This document shows positions 48,198 through 57,600 of a DNA stretch of 64,000 bases, in pieces. The DNA lies in the IMG/VR virus record IMGVR_UViG_3300005617_000004, positions 45,521-109,520 of that record. One strand, given 5' to 3'. The notes under the pieces were generated by a model, which did no database searches, was not told the DNA's origin, and saw only the letters and a list, made by a program, of their open reading frames with translations. Made by a program: the position numbers and the translations under genes. This DNA comes from a virus. Within the stretch, counting starts at the first letter, position 1. Each line of letters opens with the position of its first letter.

Positions 48198-48376
48198 GAC
48201 TTCTTCACCTTTCTCGGCTCCATGAGGTCGATGACCCAGTCCAGGGACTCCAGGTAGCAGCCATAGTCGCGACGCTTGCGCGCAGACTTCTGCGCAAAGC
48301 CTTCCTCGGCGACTTCGCTGCGCTTGCGCCGGACCGCAGCGACGAGTGCGCGGCATTTGCGCTGGTAGGGGCTCAC
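48194..48376 (-). CDS. hypothetical basic protein, 60 aa
   Basis: Arg/Lys-rich helical peptide (RKCRALVAAVRRKRSEVAEE) with a short C-terminal acidic-aromatic segment. Coupled by ATGA. Function unknown. Confidence 0.45.
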   Translation of the reverse strand: MSPYQRKCRALVAAVRRKRSEVAEEGFAQKSARKRRDYGCYLESLDWVIDLMEPRKVKKS

Positions 48377-48633
48377 GACTTGTCCTCCACGACCTTGAGG
48401 TTCTTCTCCAGGTCGTCGATCTGGGCGCCGATCATCCCGTCGTGCGCGCCCTTCTTGGACTCGGCGAAGGCCTTGATCAGCTTCTTCTCGTCGGAGAAGC
48501 CCACCTTCATGCCGACGTTGGTGCCATTCTTCAGCCGGAAGACGATGTGCAGGTTGAAGCCCTCGTCGGACGACTCGGTGTAGAGCAGCACCTGCCGGTC
48601 GCGGAGGGTGTGGATGTGGGCGAAGTCGTTCAT
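48373..48633 (-). CDS. hypothetical protein, 86 aa
   Basis: ATG 48633. Beta-hairpin start (RQVLLYTESSDEGFNLHIVF) and a charged helix (DEKKLIKAFAESKKGAHDGM). Not recognised. Confidence 0.45.
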   Translation of the reverse strand: MNDFAHIHTLRDRQVLLYTESSDEGFNLHIVFRLKNGTNVGMKVGFSDEKKLIKAFAESKKGAHDGMIGAQIDDLEKNLKVVEDKS

Positions 48634-48863
48634 GGCGCCACCACGAACCGCGTCACGCCCGGCCGCGCTTCGTCGGACCACATCGCCAGCGGCCGCACCC
48701 AGGTGTTGCCCTGCGGGTCGCGGTAGGCCACGACAAGTTCGCCGGTCTCGGAGTGGTGGCCGACGCCGTCCACGGTGTAGAACTCACCAGGATGCTTCCA
48801 GTGGGTCCAACGGGAGCCGCGCTGGGGAGCGTTGGCGGGGATAGGAGCAGGGCTGGTGAGCAT
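48630..48863 (-). CDS. DUF1653-like protein, 77 aa
   Basis: RWTHWKHPGEFYTVDGVGHH, ETGELVVAYRDP and WVRPLAMWSD with VTRFVV follow the DUF1653 pattern (WxHYKGxxYxVxxxAxHSETxExxVxYR ... VRPxxMF). Family function unknown, common in phages. Confidence 0.7.
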   Translation of the reverse strand: MLTSPAPIPANAPQRGSRWTHWKHPGEFYTVDGVGHHSETGELVVAYRDPQGNTWVRPLAMWSDEARPGVTRFVVAP

Positions 48864-48864
48864 C

Positions 48865-49029
48865 TCAGTTCTCGGGGTTGTAGGTGGGCGCGTTCAGGTA
48901 CTGGGACTCGGGGGAGGTCGGATCGGCCAGCTGCTTGGCGACGGTGTCGAGCGCGGCCGCGAGTGCCTCGGTGAAGCGGCCAGCGATACAGACCGAGCGC
49001 TGTAGCTCGGGGGAGGGGTGATCGTTCAT
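48865..49029 (-). CDS. small protein, 54 aa
   Basis: Read from ATG 49029 to TGA 48865. Helical product (GRFTEALAAALDTVAKQLAD) ending TYNPEN. It fills exactly the gap between two genes (1 base each side), which supports it. Confidence 0.55.
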   Translation of the reverse strand: MNDHPSPELQRSVCIAGRFTEALAAALDTVAKQLADPTSPESQYLNAPTYNPEN

Positions 49030-49030
49030 G

Positions 49031-49678
49031 TCAGTTCTCCGTCAGTCTGACGAGGTAGAAGCGCCGGCCCTCGATCTCGACGTACGGGTACATGCGCGCC
49101 GCCACGCCGTCGAGGGTGCCGGGTTGGCTGGCGCGGTGCATGGCGTGGAAGACCGACTGCCCCAGGGTGAAGCCGGACGTCGGCAACCGGTCCTCGGGCT
49201 CGTACTGCACGCGCAGTGTCGGCCGCTGGCCCGAGCCGCCGCACTCCCGGCACTTGTCGCCGTCCGGGTTGCCGCCGTCGGCGTCGATGGTGGATTGGTC
49301 GGTGCCGGAGCCGATGCACGCAGGGCAAGCGGTCTCCACGGCCTTGGCGCGCATAATGTGGTCGGAGGTGGCCATCATCGCATTCGCGAACCACCCCGTC
49401 ATCGTGTCGACGTCCGCGGCGATGTGGGGCAGGATGCTGATATGCTCGACGAAGGACTTGGCCCAGGCGTGGGCGTCGGTGCTGCCAAGCGGAGGCTTGG
49501 CAGGTTCGGGCCTGATGCGGTAGTTCTCAGGCGCGTCGTCGAACTCCAGGCCGCCGCCATACGCGATCCAAGTGAACGCGCCCGCAGCGTCCAATGGACC
49601 ACTACGATGTTCGATCGTCTTACCCGCGGCGAACGCCAGGAAGATCGGCAGCAGGGCTCTGGCTTGGTCGGGGGTCAT
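49031..49678 (-). CDS. conserved early protein with zinc finger, 215 aa
   Basis: N-terminal domain contains WIAYGGGLEFDDAPENYRIR followed by PEP, a 'YRIKPEP' module common in phage proteins. The middle has CPACIGSGT and CRECGGSGQ, a DnaJ-type zinc motif. The C-terminus is beta-rich. Function unknown. Confidence 0.6.
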   Translation of the reverse strand: MTPDQARALLPIFLAFAAGKTIEHRSGPLDAAGAFTWIAYGGGLEFDDAPENYRIRPEPAKPPLGSTDAHAWAKSFVEHISILPHIAADVDTMTGWFANAMMATSDHIMRAKAVETACPACIGSGTDQSTIDADGGNPDGDKCRECGGSGQRPTLRVQYEPEDRLPTSGFTLGQSVFHAMHRASQPGTLDGVAARMYPYVEIEGRRFYLVRLTEN

Positions 49679-49679
49679 G

Positions 49680-49955
49680 TCAGGAATCCTTGTTGAGCTT
49701 GACGCCCCGAATGTCCGCGATGTCCTGCGCCAGTTGCTGCACTACCGCGCGTTTGACCCGCAGCCGCTTCTGGTGTGCCTTCCGGAACCGCTCCGCGGCG
49801 CGCTTGGCGGCTGCCAGGGCGAGGTCCATACTCGCGTAGCCGGAGCGGCGCCAGCGCCTGAGAACCGCGGCCGACCAGCACTCACAGACCACGGCGGAGT
49901 AGGTGGAGCCGCGATTGAGGTAGGCGCGGGGCCGGAAGGAAATGGGGCGGGTCAT
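49680..49955 (-). CDS. hypothetical basic protein, 91 aa
   Basis: Strongly basic, helical C-terminal part (AKRAAERFRKAHQKRLRVKR). Possibly nucleic-acid binding; not recognised. Confidence 0.5.
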   Translation of the reverse strand: MTRPISFRPRAYLNRGSTYSAVVCECWSAAVLRRWRRSGYASMDLALAAAKRAAERFRKAHQKRLRVKRAVVQQLAQDIADIRGVKLNKDS

Positions 49956-50326
49956 GGCTTCTCCGCCGCACTCGGCCTGATCACCGGCGACGGTGGCGTC
50001 ACCTGCACCGGCCGGCTCAAGTCATTGATCTTTGCTAGGTTCCAGGTGTAGACACTGGACACCGCGTAACAGCACCAGGGGACCGTGAGCCATGAGCAGA
50101 GGAGCGAGACGGTGAGCGCCGCGGCGACTTTCCTGCGCCACGTGTTCTTCGGCCGCCACTTGGCATACGCGGCGTCGTATGCGGCGCTCTCCTCCTTGTA
50201 GCTGCTGTAGCCGTACATGGACGGCTTCACGGGGGCGCCGCAGTGGAGAACGGCGACTACCCCCACTGCCTGCGCCGTCGCAGCGAAGAAGATCGCGAGA
50301 TTGAGAGTGGTGTTGTCGATTTCCAT
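49952..50326 (-). CDS. two-helix membrane protein, 124 aa
   Basis: Hydrophobic segments near the N-terminus (LAIFFAATAQAVGVVAVLHC) and at about 68-90 (AALTVSLLCSWLTVPWCCYA), with polar loop and Pro-rich tail. Function unknown. Confidence 0.5.
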   Translation of the reverse strand: MEIDNTTLNLAIFFAATAQAVGVVAVLHCGAPVKPSMYGYSSYKEESAAYDAAYAKWRPKNTWRRKVAAALTVSLLCSWLTVPWCCYAVSSVYTWNLAKINDLSRPVQVTPPSPVIRPSAAEKP

Positions 50327-50328
50327 GG

Positions 50329-50706
50329 TCAGGTCTCCTTTGTCGGAGGCAGGAGCGCGACCATGGCGCGCAGGTTGGCGAGGGGTATGTCGGAGCGGCC
50401 GTGACCTGAAAATACGCGGCAGAGGCGGCGTTCAAGCTGCTCGGCCTCTTTGTCGTCGAGCCACTCCTGCTCGGAAGCGAACAGGTAGTGATCAGCGGTG
50501 TAACCGTTGCTGCGTTGGGCCCAGTCGCTGAGGTGGTAGCCGACCCCTTCGTAGTGCAGCGGGTCGTTAGCCTGCTTACAGAAGAAGTATTTGCGGCCGA
50601 CCTTGACGACGATAACCGGGGTCAACTTCTGCTCGCAGCGACGGGCGGCGTTGCCGACGTTGAGGTCGTACAGGGTCTGGCCGACGGTGGGAGTGGGACG
50701 GGCCAC
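50329..50706 (-). CDS. conserved phage beta-barrel-like protein, 125 aa
   Basis: TVGQTLYDLNVGNAARRC with VIVVKVGRKYFFCK and later ADHYLFASEQEWLDDKEAEQ. I recall this 'VGxxLY...VxxVGRKYf...lysS.qe..d..E' pattern in small phage proteins. Function unknown. Confidence 0.6.
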   Translation of the reverse strand: MARPTPTVGQTLYDLNVGNAARRCEQKLTPVIVVKVGRKYFFCKQANDPLHYEGVGYHLSDWAQRSNGYTADHYLFASEQEWLDDKEAEQLERRLCRVFSGHGRSDIPLANLRAMVALLPPTKET

Positions 50707-50709
50707 GAC

Positions 50710-50892
50710 TCAGCGCCCCTGCTCGCGGTCGGCCTGCGCGATCTCGGCGCGGTGGACTTTGGCGTAGTCGCGGGCCAAGCCGACCACGGCTAGCATGATG
50801 CCACACAGCATCATCCAGATGCAGAACAGCTGCCCGAACAGTCCACCGGTGCTGGTGATCGACACCTCCCGCCTCTCCGCGTCGTTGGTCAT
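50710..50892 (-). CDS. single-span membrane protein, 60 aa
   Basis: One helix (GQLFCIWMMLCGIMLAVVGL) with charged ends. A CTCCATAG element (50929-50936, minus) lies upstream in the 68-base gap, with AGAAGGAG as ribosome site. Confidence 0.5.
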   Translation of the reverse strand: MTNDAERREVSITSTGGLFGQLFCIWMMLCGIMLAVVGLARDYAKVHRAEIAQADREQGR

Positions 50893-50960
50893 GGCTGGGC
50901 TCCTTCTGGCACGGGTTCTAACGCGCCGCTATGGAGTGCAAGGGGTAATCTAGGGAGAGG

Positions 50961-51167
50961 CTAGGGAGCGGGCAGAACCCAGGCAGTCCACTCGGCGTAG
51001 GTGCATGTCTTGCGCGCCGGCTTGCGTTTGAGGCCGCGCCCAGCGAGGTAGTAGATGTCCCCGCCGAGATTGGCGTCATACGGGCGGCGCCATTCGAGAC
51101 GATGCGTGACCGGGTTGCGACCGCGGTAGAGTTCCTCCATAACGATGCCGTGGTAAACGCGGGTCAT
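50961..51167 (-). CDS. hypothetical protein, 68 aa
   Basis: ATG 51167 overlaps the methyltransferase stop. Basic beta-rich product (RLEWRRPYDANLGGDIYYLA). Function unknown. Confidence 0.5.
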   Translation of the reverse strand: MTRVYHGIVMEELYRGRNPVTHRLEWRRPYDANLGGDIYYLAGRGLKRKPARKTCTYAEWTAWVLPAP

Positions 51168-52453
51168 AGGGATGCCTCCACCCGCGCCATGCGCCGCTCG
51201 ATGTCCTTGACGTATTCGTCCTCGCGCTCGGCCAGGATCACGTTGAAGCCCTCCAGCAGGGCAGCTTCGCCGGTGGTGCCGGAACCAGCGAAGGGGTCGA
51301 GAATGGTGCCGCCCGGCGGGGTGATGAGACGGGAGAGGTAGCGCATCAGGGCGATGGGTTTGACGGTTGGGTGTTTGGAGCCTTCGAGCTCCTTCTTGGT
51401 GGCCTTCGAGCTGTAGTGGAAACGATGAAACTGCTCCTCGTCGGTGTAGGGGCACGACTTGAAGAAGCGTGCAGCGCTTGTCTCGGTCTCGACGCGCGGG
51501 GTTGAGGTATGGCGGCGATCCATGACCCCGTAGCAATTCTGGTCTGAACCTCCGGCCCGGAGACTCGGTTCGTTGCCGGTAAGACCGCCCTGCTGGCCCT
51601 TCGCGTCAGGGAACGCCGCGAGCACCTCGTCACTGCCGTCGTGCAAGACGTTGGCGGGGAAGCGGCTGGTCGGCACCTTGATCAACCCCTGCGCATACGC
51701 GCCCTTCTGCCCTTCGCTGACCTGCCCGATGCGCCCATCGCCGCCCGCCTTGCCAGACGACCCGAGGCGGTTCCATTCCTCTTGCGATGGTGTCTCGTCG
51801 CCCCAACCGACACGACTCGCTTCAATATTGATCCCGCCCACGCCCCACCGCAGCACGTTCGCCGCCACCGTCGGCTCCGAGCACGGCTTGCGCGCAAGGA
51901 TGATCGGCTCGTAGGCCGGCTTCAGCGCGGTGCCCCAGCCGTCCCACTGCTTGGCGGCGTCGGTGGAAGGGGCGGTGATCTGACACTCCTTCTCGCGCTG
52001 CTCGGGGGTCTTCGAGGTGAAGCCCTCGCCGAACGCCTCGCCGCCTGCGCAAGCATTCAAGTGGTAGCCCGGCTGCCCGAGCTTGCTGCCGACCACCTCC
52101 CGCTCCGCGCCCGCCGCCTTGTCGATCGCCTTCGAGATGTCCATGCTCTTCGGGAAGCCCGTGCCGAACATCCACATGAGCGAGTCGCGGAGCTCGAACC
52201 CCGCGTCCTCGATCGCGACGGCGAGGCGGTGGTACAGCCGCGGCGCGCCAAAGCACACGAGGTGCGCGCCGGGCTTGAGCACACGGTACGTTTCCTTCCA
52301 GAAGGCGACGTCAAACGCGATGCCGCTGTTGTCCCAGCCCTTCCCCATGAAGCCGAGCTCGTAGGGCGGGTCGCTGACCAGCGAGTCGAGGGAATTGTCC
52401 TCAATCGACGCGAGCATCTCGCGGTTGTCGCCGTGCCACAGGTCCCAGGTCAC
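51164..52453 (-). CDS. DNA methyltransferase (N6-adenine/N4-cytosine type)
   Basis: The 429-residue product has motif IV SDPPY (residues 27-31) near the N-terminus and the SAM-binding motif I DPFAGSGTT from Asp386 at the C-terminus: the order of beta-class enzymes. About 350 residues lie between, longer than the usual core and likely holding the target-recognition region. It would methylate viral DNA, probably against host restriction, since no matching nuclease adjoins it. Confidence 0.85.
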   Translation of the reverse strand: MTWDLWHGDNREMLASIEDNSLDSLVSDPPYELGFMGKGWDNSGIAFDVAFWKETYRVLKPGAHLVCFGAPRLYHRLAVAIEDAGFELRDSLMWMFGTGFPKSMDISKAIDKAAGAEREVVGSKLGQPGYHLNACAGGEAFGEGFTSKTPEQREKECQITAPSTDAAKQWDGWGTALKPAYEPIILARKPCSEPTVAANVLRWGVGGINIEASRVGWGDETPSQEEWNRLGSSGKAGGDGRIGQVSEGQKGAYAQGLIKVPTSRFPANVLHDGSDEVLAAFPDAKGQQGGLTGNEPSLRAGGSDQNCYGVMDRRHTSTPRVETETSAARFFKSCPYTDEEQFHRFHYSSKATKKELEGSKHPTVKPIALMRYLSRLITPPGGTILDPFAGSGTTGEAALLEGFNVILAEREDEYVKDIERRMARVEASL

Positions 52454-53214
52454 GGCGTCACTTCCACCAGCAACTGGCTGTCGAACTTCGGGTTCTCCTT
52501 CGCGGTGTAGCCGCGTGGATTGCAGACGACGCGCGTCTCGCCGACCATGTAGTCGCAGCTGCTATGCGTGTGGCCATGAATCCACAGCTTGATGTTCGGC
52601 GTCATCAGGTCTTCACAGTTGGAGCAGAAGTAGGGGTTGAGTTCACTGGCGGCAAATTGCGGGTCGATCGACTTGGGGCTGGGCAGGAAGTGGGTGATGA
52701 AGACGGTGGGAACGTCAGTATCGCAGTACAGGCGCAGGTGCTTGCGTGCTTTCATGTGCGAGAAGACCGCATGTGCCGGCTCGAAGTTGGTGATCCGATG
52801 GAAGTCGGAGATACCTTGAGCTGCGAGACGCTTGGCGAGTTCGGGGTTGGACGCGGTCTTCCCCTCGTGCACGAACGGCAAGCTGAAGTCGGTCCACAGC
52901 GTGGCGCCGACGAACCGGATGCCGTCGATCAGCTCGTGCGGGCGCCGGTCGAGCCGGATCACGTTGGGAAAGGGGTGGAATAGCGTTTCGAGTTCGGCGT
53001 CCACCAACGGAAAGGTGTTCAGGTAGTATTCGTGGTTGCCGGGGATGTAGAGCGTCGGCTTGCCGTCGGTCTGCTTGAGCAGGGTGCGGAACCGATCGTA
53101 GCTGCGTTGAGTGGTGATGTCGCCGGCAAGCACGATGACGTCGGCGTCGGGGTGGGGTTTGAGGGTGAAAGACTGGGCTTCGAGGTGCAGGTCGGAGAGG
53201 ATGTGGAGTTTCAC
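52450..53214 (-). CDS. calcineurin-like metallophosphoesterase
   Basis: The 254-residue product has the complete metal-site series: LSDLHLE (Asp8, His10), LAGDIT (Asp32), GNHEYY (Asn60-His61-Glu62), a later VFITHFLPSP and HGHTHS. Such enzymes hydrolyse phosphoesters of nucleic acids or nucleotides. Coupled by ATGA to the methyltransferase. Substrate unknown. Confidence 0.85.
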   Translation of the reverse strand: MKLHILSDLHLEAQSFTLKPHPDADVIVLAGDITTQRSYDRFRTLLKQTDGKPTLYIPGNHEYYLNTFPLVDAELETLFHPFPNVIRLDRRPHELIDGIRFVGATLWTDFSLPFVHEGKTASNPELAKRLAAQGISDFHRITNFEPAHAVFSHMKARKHLRLYCDTDVPTVFITHFLPSPKSIDPQFAASELNPYFCSNCEDLMTPNIKLWIHGHTHSSCDYMVGETRVVCNPRGYTAKENPKFDSQLLVEVTP

Positions 53215-53450
53215 GCGCGGTATCCCGGGTTGATGTTCGCCCGCTTCTCAGGTGGCCATGACGTGACCTCGCGCGACGCGGCGTCGAGGCGACGGTATAG
53301 CCAGTTGTCCGGGCGAGTCGGGTGCCGGAGAACGCGGCCGGTGCCGCTACAAGGGCAGCCGGAGAGCACTTGGCCAATGACATAGCCGCGGCCTTTGCAG
53401 GTCGGGCAGGTGGTGAGTTCGCACCACCATTCGAGGGTAGGGCGGCTCAT
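53211..53450 (-). CDS. DnaJ-type zinc-finger protein, 79 aa
   Basis: CPTCKGRGYVIG and CPCSGTGRV form a DnaJ-like zinc motif; the C-terminus is basic. Coupled to both neighbours. Function unknown. Confidence 0.6.
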   Translation of the reverse strand: MSRPTLEWWCELTTCPTCKGRGYVIGQVLSGCPCSGTGRVLRHPTRPDNWLYRRLDAASREVTSWPPEKRANINPGYRA

Positions 53451-53962
53451 TTGCGGAGTGCCTCTCGGAGACGCTGCGCGGTCTTAGTAGTCACATGGAA
53501 CTCCGCACAGCCGCCCGGGTCGCTCGTCTGATACCGCGTCACCTGATGGACGGGTTTCTCCGGCGACACCACCTCTCGGCCCATCAGCCGATACCGCTCT
53601 TCGGTTATCAGCTTGAGCGCCCCGACGAAGCCGATGCGCTCGATCTTCCGCCGTTTTCCAGGGCGTACAGCGTTTGACGCCCAACCCGCGCCTCCGGCAA
53701 TCGCCTGCACGATGTCAAGCGTGTCGCCGTCCTTGAAGACCGTCTTCATGCCGTCGAGGAACCGGATGTCTTCTTCGCCGACGAACAGGTTGAACCAGCG
53801 GCGCGGCTTGGCGCCGTCGAGCAGCTTGTCCTTGATGCCGGGGTAGTGGCGGTCGAGGTAGGCGATGGCGTCTTCGACGGAGTCGGCGTAGAGGTGGAGG
53901 ACGGGCTGGTCGGCGACGAGAGGTCGCAGGGTAGAGGGGATGGAGACGGTGATGTAGTTCAT
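53447..53962 (-). CDS. MoaD/ThiS-like beta-grasp protein with C-terminal extension
   Basis: Residues 1-91 follow the MoaD/ThiS pattern closely: ITVSIPSTLRPLVADQP, HYPGIKDKLLDG, RRWFNLFVGEEDIRFLDGM, KDGDTLDIVQAIAGG. The last ends in Gly90-Gly91, where sulfur-carrier and ubiquitin-like proteins are activated. Here 80 further residues follow, so the GG end would be exposed only after cleavage. No E1/ThiF or JAB protease gene is visible in the window. Possible roles: conjugation, sulfur transfer, or simply a structural use of the fold. Confidence 0.75.
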   Translation of the reverse strand: MNYITVSIPSTLRPLVADQPVLHLYADSVEDAIAYLDRHYPGIKDKLLDGAKPRRWFNLFVGEEDIRFLDGMKTVFKDGDTLDIVQAIAGGAGWASNAVRPGKRRKIERIGFVGALKLITEERYRLMGREVVSPEKPVHQVTRYQTSDPGGCAEFHVTTKTAQRLREALRK

Positions 53963-54630
53963 CGCGGCTCCTCCGGGAAGAATCGCTTGAATACCCCGTC
54001 CGGATTATCGACCAAGTCCTGCGTGAACATCCAAGTATGGAGCCACGTACCGTCCATCAACGGCAAATGTGACAAGAAAGGCAGTTCGTTGCGATTACCG
54101 TTTTTATCGCGGAACGAGAACCCGTCGCGCTTTATCATAGCCTCCAGCTTCAGCACGTCGATGTCGTAGAGCGCGATCTTGTGAGCGGCACAAAACCGCC
54201 GTTTTTGCGGGGTTATTGGCGTCGTAGCGGTAAGCTCAAACACCGCTGTCAATCCAAGATTACTCTCGCAGGCGACGTCAAATATGAACATGGGCTTGAG
54301 GTTGACCTCCAACGCGGCCTCGGGAGTTGGATAGCACCACGACTCATTTTCGTGCAACCAGTTCTGGGCGCCGAACTTTATCCCTAGCTGCGTCCACGAA
54401 AACGTACGACCCTTCGCCTTATGTGGACCCGGGTAGACATACTCAACCACAACGTGCCCGTTGGCGTGGTCGCTGCGAATGGGGCCATAGCCGGTCCAGA
54501 GCCGTTTGATAACACTCTGCACGACCAACTTGGCGTCGAAGTGCGCGTCGGACTCGCGGTTTCTGAACGCGGTCTTCTGGCGGTACTCCGCCGCAGACAT
54601 TCCATAGGGGTAGTCGCCATCATCGTTCAT
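53959..54630 (-). CDS. hypothetical protein, 223 aa
   Basis: ATG 54630. Mixed alpha/beta product with HFDAKLVVQSVIKRLW near the N-terminus and LGLTAVFELTATTPITPQKR with CAAHKIALYDIDVL later. The latter 'vfE-x-K/T-T...P...K..y....i...e' order is reminiscent of competence-CoiA-like nucleases but key residues are unclear. Lies directly downstream of the polymerase fusion. Confidence 0.5.
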   Translation of the reverse strand: MNDDGDYPYGMSAAEYRQKTAFRNRESDAHFDAKLVVQSVIKRLWTGYGPIRSDHANGHVVVEYVYPGPHKAKGRTFSWTQLGIKFGAQNWLHENESWCYPTPEAALEVNLKPMFIFDVACESNLGLTAVFELTATTPITPQKRRFCAAHKIALYDIDVLKLEAMIKRDGFSFRDKNGNRNELPFLSHLPLMDGTWLHTWMFTQDLVDNPDGVFKRFFPEEPR

Positions 54631-57600
54631 TTTCCATACCTCCTGGACATGATTTCTGGTTTGCTGAACACAGGCATTCCTGGCGCCCACGACGGTGCGA
54701 TTCGCATCTCGCGCTCCAGCCAGTCACGCCAAGCGATACCGTGCTGCTCGGGAACTTCCAGCACGACTTCGTCGTGCACGTGGAAAGCGATCGGCGCTCC
54801 GGCGCGATCTACCCGCAGCATGACGTCGGCGAGCAGGTCGCGGCAGAAGCCCTGTACCGCGTTCTCGTAAATCTTACCGCCGTAGGTGCGACGCTGCAGA
54901 ACCTTGCCGTTGACCGCGTTGTCATAGACGATCACCTTTCGCCAGTCGGCATAGGGGTCGCGCTCCATGCGCGCGTTCCAATAGGTGATGGGTCGCCCGC
55001 TAGGCAGAATCATCTCCACACGATCCGGGTGCTTGACGAAAGTCAGCTTCCCGCATTGGCGCACCGTCGTGCGGTTGTTCTCCAACACGAGCTTGAACAT
55101 CTCTTCACAGGCCCACCAAGACTTCTGCACCTTCTGGTACTTCGACCGGTATCCGTCGATGATGGTCTGAGGGTCGATCCCAAGCCCTACAAGGTCAACG
55201 CCGAGCGGGCCGGCCATCCGAAGCACAGCGTTTGCGCCGCCGCCAAAACCCGCGCTAAGGATTCCAATCTTACCCCCTCCGCGCTCGCGCTTGGTAACGG
55301 TCAGGGGGTTCTTGCCGAAGATGGTGCCGGCCAGAATCTGGTAGGTGTCAGGAACGTTCGGGTCTTTGCCTTCGGGGTGAGCTTCATCGGCAGCATCCTT
55401 CCGGCGATAGTCGATGAGACCATCCTCGTCGTCGGCCAGCCACAGTACGCCGCGCGCTTCTACCGAAGCGAAGTCACCAACCACAAACACGTTGCCCGGC
55501 GCCGGCACAATGATGCCGCGAATCAGGGACCCGAGCAGCTCGTAAGGCGGCTGGTCCTTGCACAGCTCAACAAACCGGGCCCGGTCCTTCTCTTCAATGG
55601 CGGCCGCAGCCGCGGCGAGGTCAAACTCCTCGTTGGGCCTCTTCATGTTCTGAACCTGGATCTGATACCCGCTCCACCGACCTGTTGACGCACCACAGTA
55701 CCGCAGCTGCCCCTTAGCCCGTCCGTCGGCCGACACGCATTTCAACGCTTTCTCGACCTTGGCCAACGCGGCTCGCGACACGGTCAGCCGGCACTTGATG
55801 GCCTCTACGACTTCGTGTGAGATGGGGCCGACCTGCTCGGGGTCTGTCTTCCGTTCCTCCTGCTCCTCGTACATCTCCACGACGGCCCGCAGCGAAGTCA
55901 CGGTCGTATCTTCGAGTTGCGCGTGCGGGGGTAGGTTCTGGTTCAGCTGCTCGCGCAAGAACTCTACGCGGGTGAGGTCGGCCCGGGTGATCGCGCCGCC
56001 CGTTACCTTCTCAATCTGCGCGCCGGCCAGGGCCTTGAACTCATCGTCGAAGTCCCGCAGCGTCGCGGCGAACTCTTTATCGATGCAGATACCCCAGTAG
56101 TTGATCTTGTGGTGCAGGTCGCACACCTCCTGCTCCCACGCCGGGCTGGCGTCGAGGCCGAACTTCTGCGCGATCCAGTAGCTGATGTCGGTGTCGCGGA
56201 AGTTGTAGCTCAAGATGCTCTGAATCATGAAGTCTGTGAGCTCCGGCAGCTCGCCCGTCTTGGGGTCGGGGCCCCATATCTGGCTGATGAACCGCTTGCC
56301 GGCCACGTCCTTGCCTAGGCCGAACAGCGTCAACCCAGCCTCGTCGGCGCCGGCGGCCAGCCCCTTGGACAAGGTGCGGTCCATCGTGTCGCGCCACGCG
56401 ATCGGCTCCGGCAGCTTCAAGGTGCGGGTCCAGATGGCGCGCTCGAACCCGACGTTATGTGCTACGATCACACACCCAGACGGGTCGGTCACCATGTCGT
56501 GCAAGAAGTCAATGCCGTGCTCATACTCGACGCCCTCCGGCATCGTCAGGTTGTACTTGCTCGTGGTCCAGTAGATCCGACGTCCCTCTACGATGATGGC
56601 GGCGCACATGACCTTGGTGGAGGCATCCTCCGCGTACACGTAGCTGCCATGCTGGGGTAGGTTGCAAGCTGACTGGGTCTCGAAGTCCAAGTACACAATC
56701 AGCGGGTCGGTGTACTCGTCGGGGTCCAGCACGAGGGGCTCCTGGTCGCCGAGTGCGGTGAGTTCCTGAAGCGCTTCGACAGCGACTACGGCCGCCCCCT
56801 CCGCGGAGGTTTCGACGGGCGGCCGTGGCTTCGGGGGCCACGTGTTGAACAGCTCCGCGTTGACGCTGCGGGTGCGTGACCGTGCGCGGCCTCCCTCCGC
56901 CATCCGAACGTAGGAGCGTGCGCCCCAGTTCCGGATCTCGAACTCGACGGTCTTTATACCGTCCTTGAACGCGTACATTTTGGGCAGGTGCAACTGGAAC
57001 GGGTCCAACACGTGCTTCAAGCTCTCCGCGGCGTGCAGCCTGTCTTCGTCGCGCTGGCCACTGCTGCCCTTACCCAGGGACTCGACCAGCAGCTGGCACG
57101 TAGCGCCGACGGTGCCGGCCTTGTTCCAGTCGATGAAGCGGGCACCGCGGCCGACGCGCTTCTGGGTCGTCGCATCCTCCTCGGGGCTGCCGGCGATACG
57201 CTCGATCAGCTCGACCACCAAATCGCGGATGGCTTCGTGGGTATCGGTTCTGTCGACCTCCTCCTCAAGCCTCGGGATCTTCAGCATCTGCATCTTGACG
57301 GCGAACGACGTCTCGCAGTCGGCCGGGAAATACTCGTCTACGACCCAGGAGTGCAGGGCCTGCGCTGCCTGGGTGAGCTCCGGCGACGACATCCACCACT
57401 TCTCGACCATATGGCCGATCTTCTCCCAGCTGGTGGTCAACCGGGTCTCTAGGCGCAGCAGGTGCACGCGCCGACCAAACTGCTGATCATGCGAGAAGAA
57501 CGCAGGGATACGCCAGTCGGTGAATATCACCGCATTATTGAACGGGGGGCTCTCCGCGCCCTTGTAGTTCTTATAGTGGGTGAACGCGGCGCGGTTCAGC

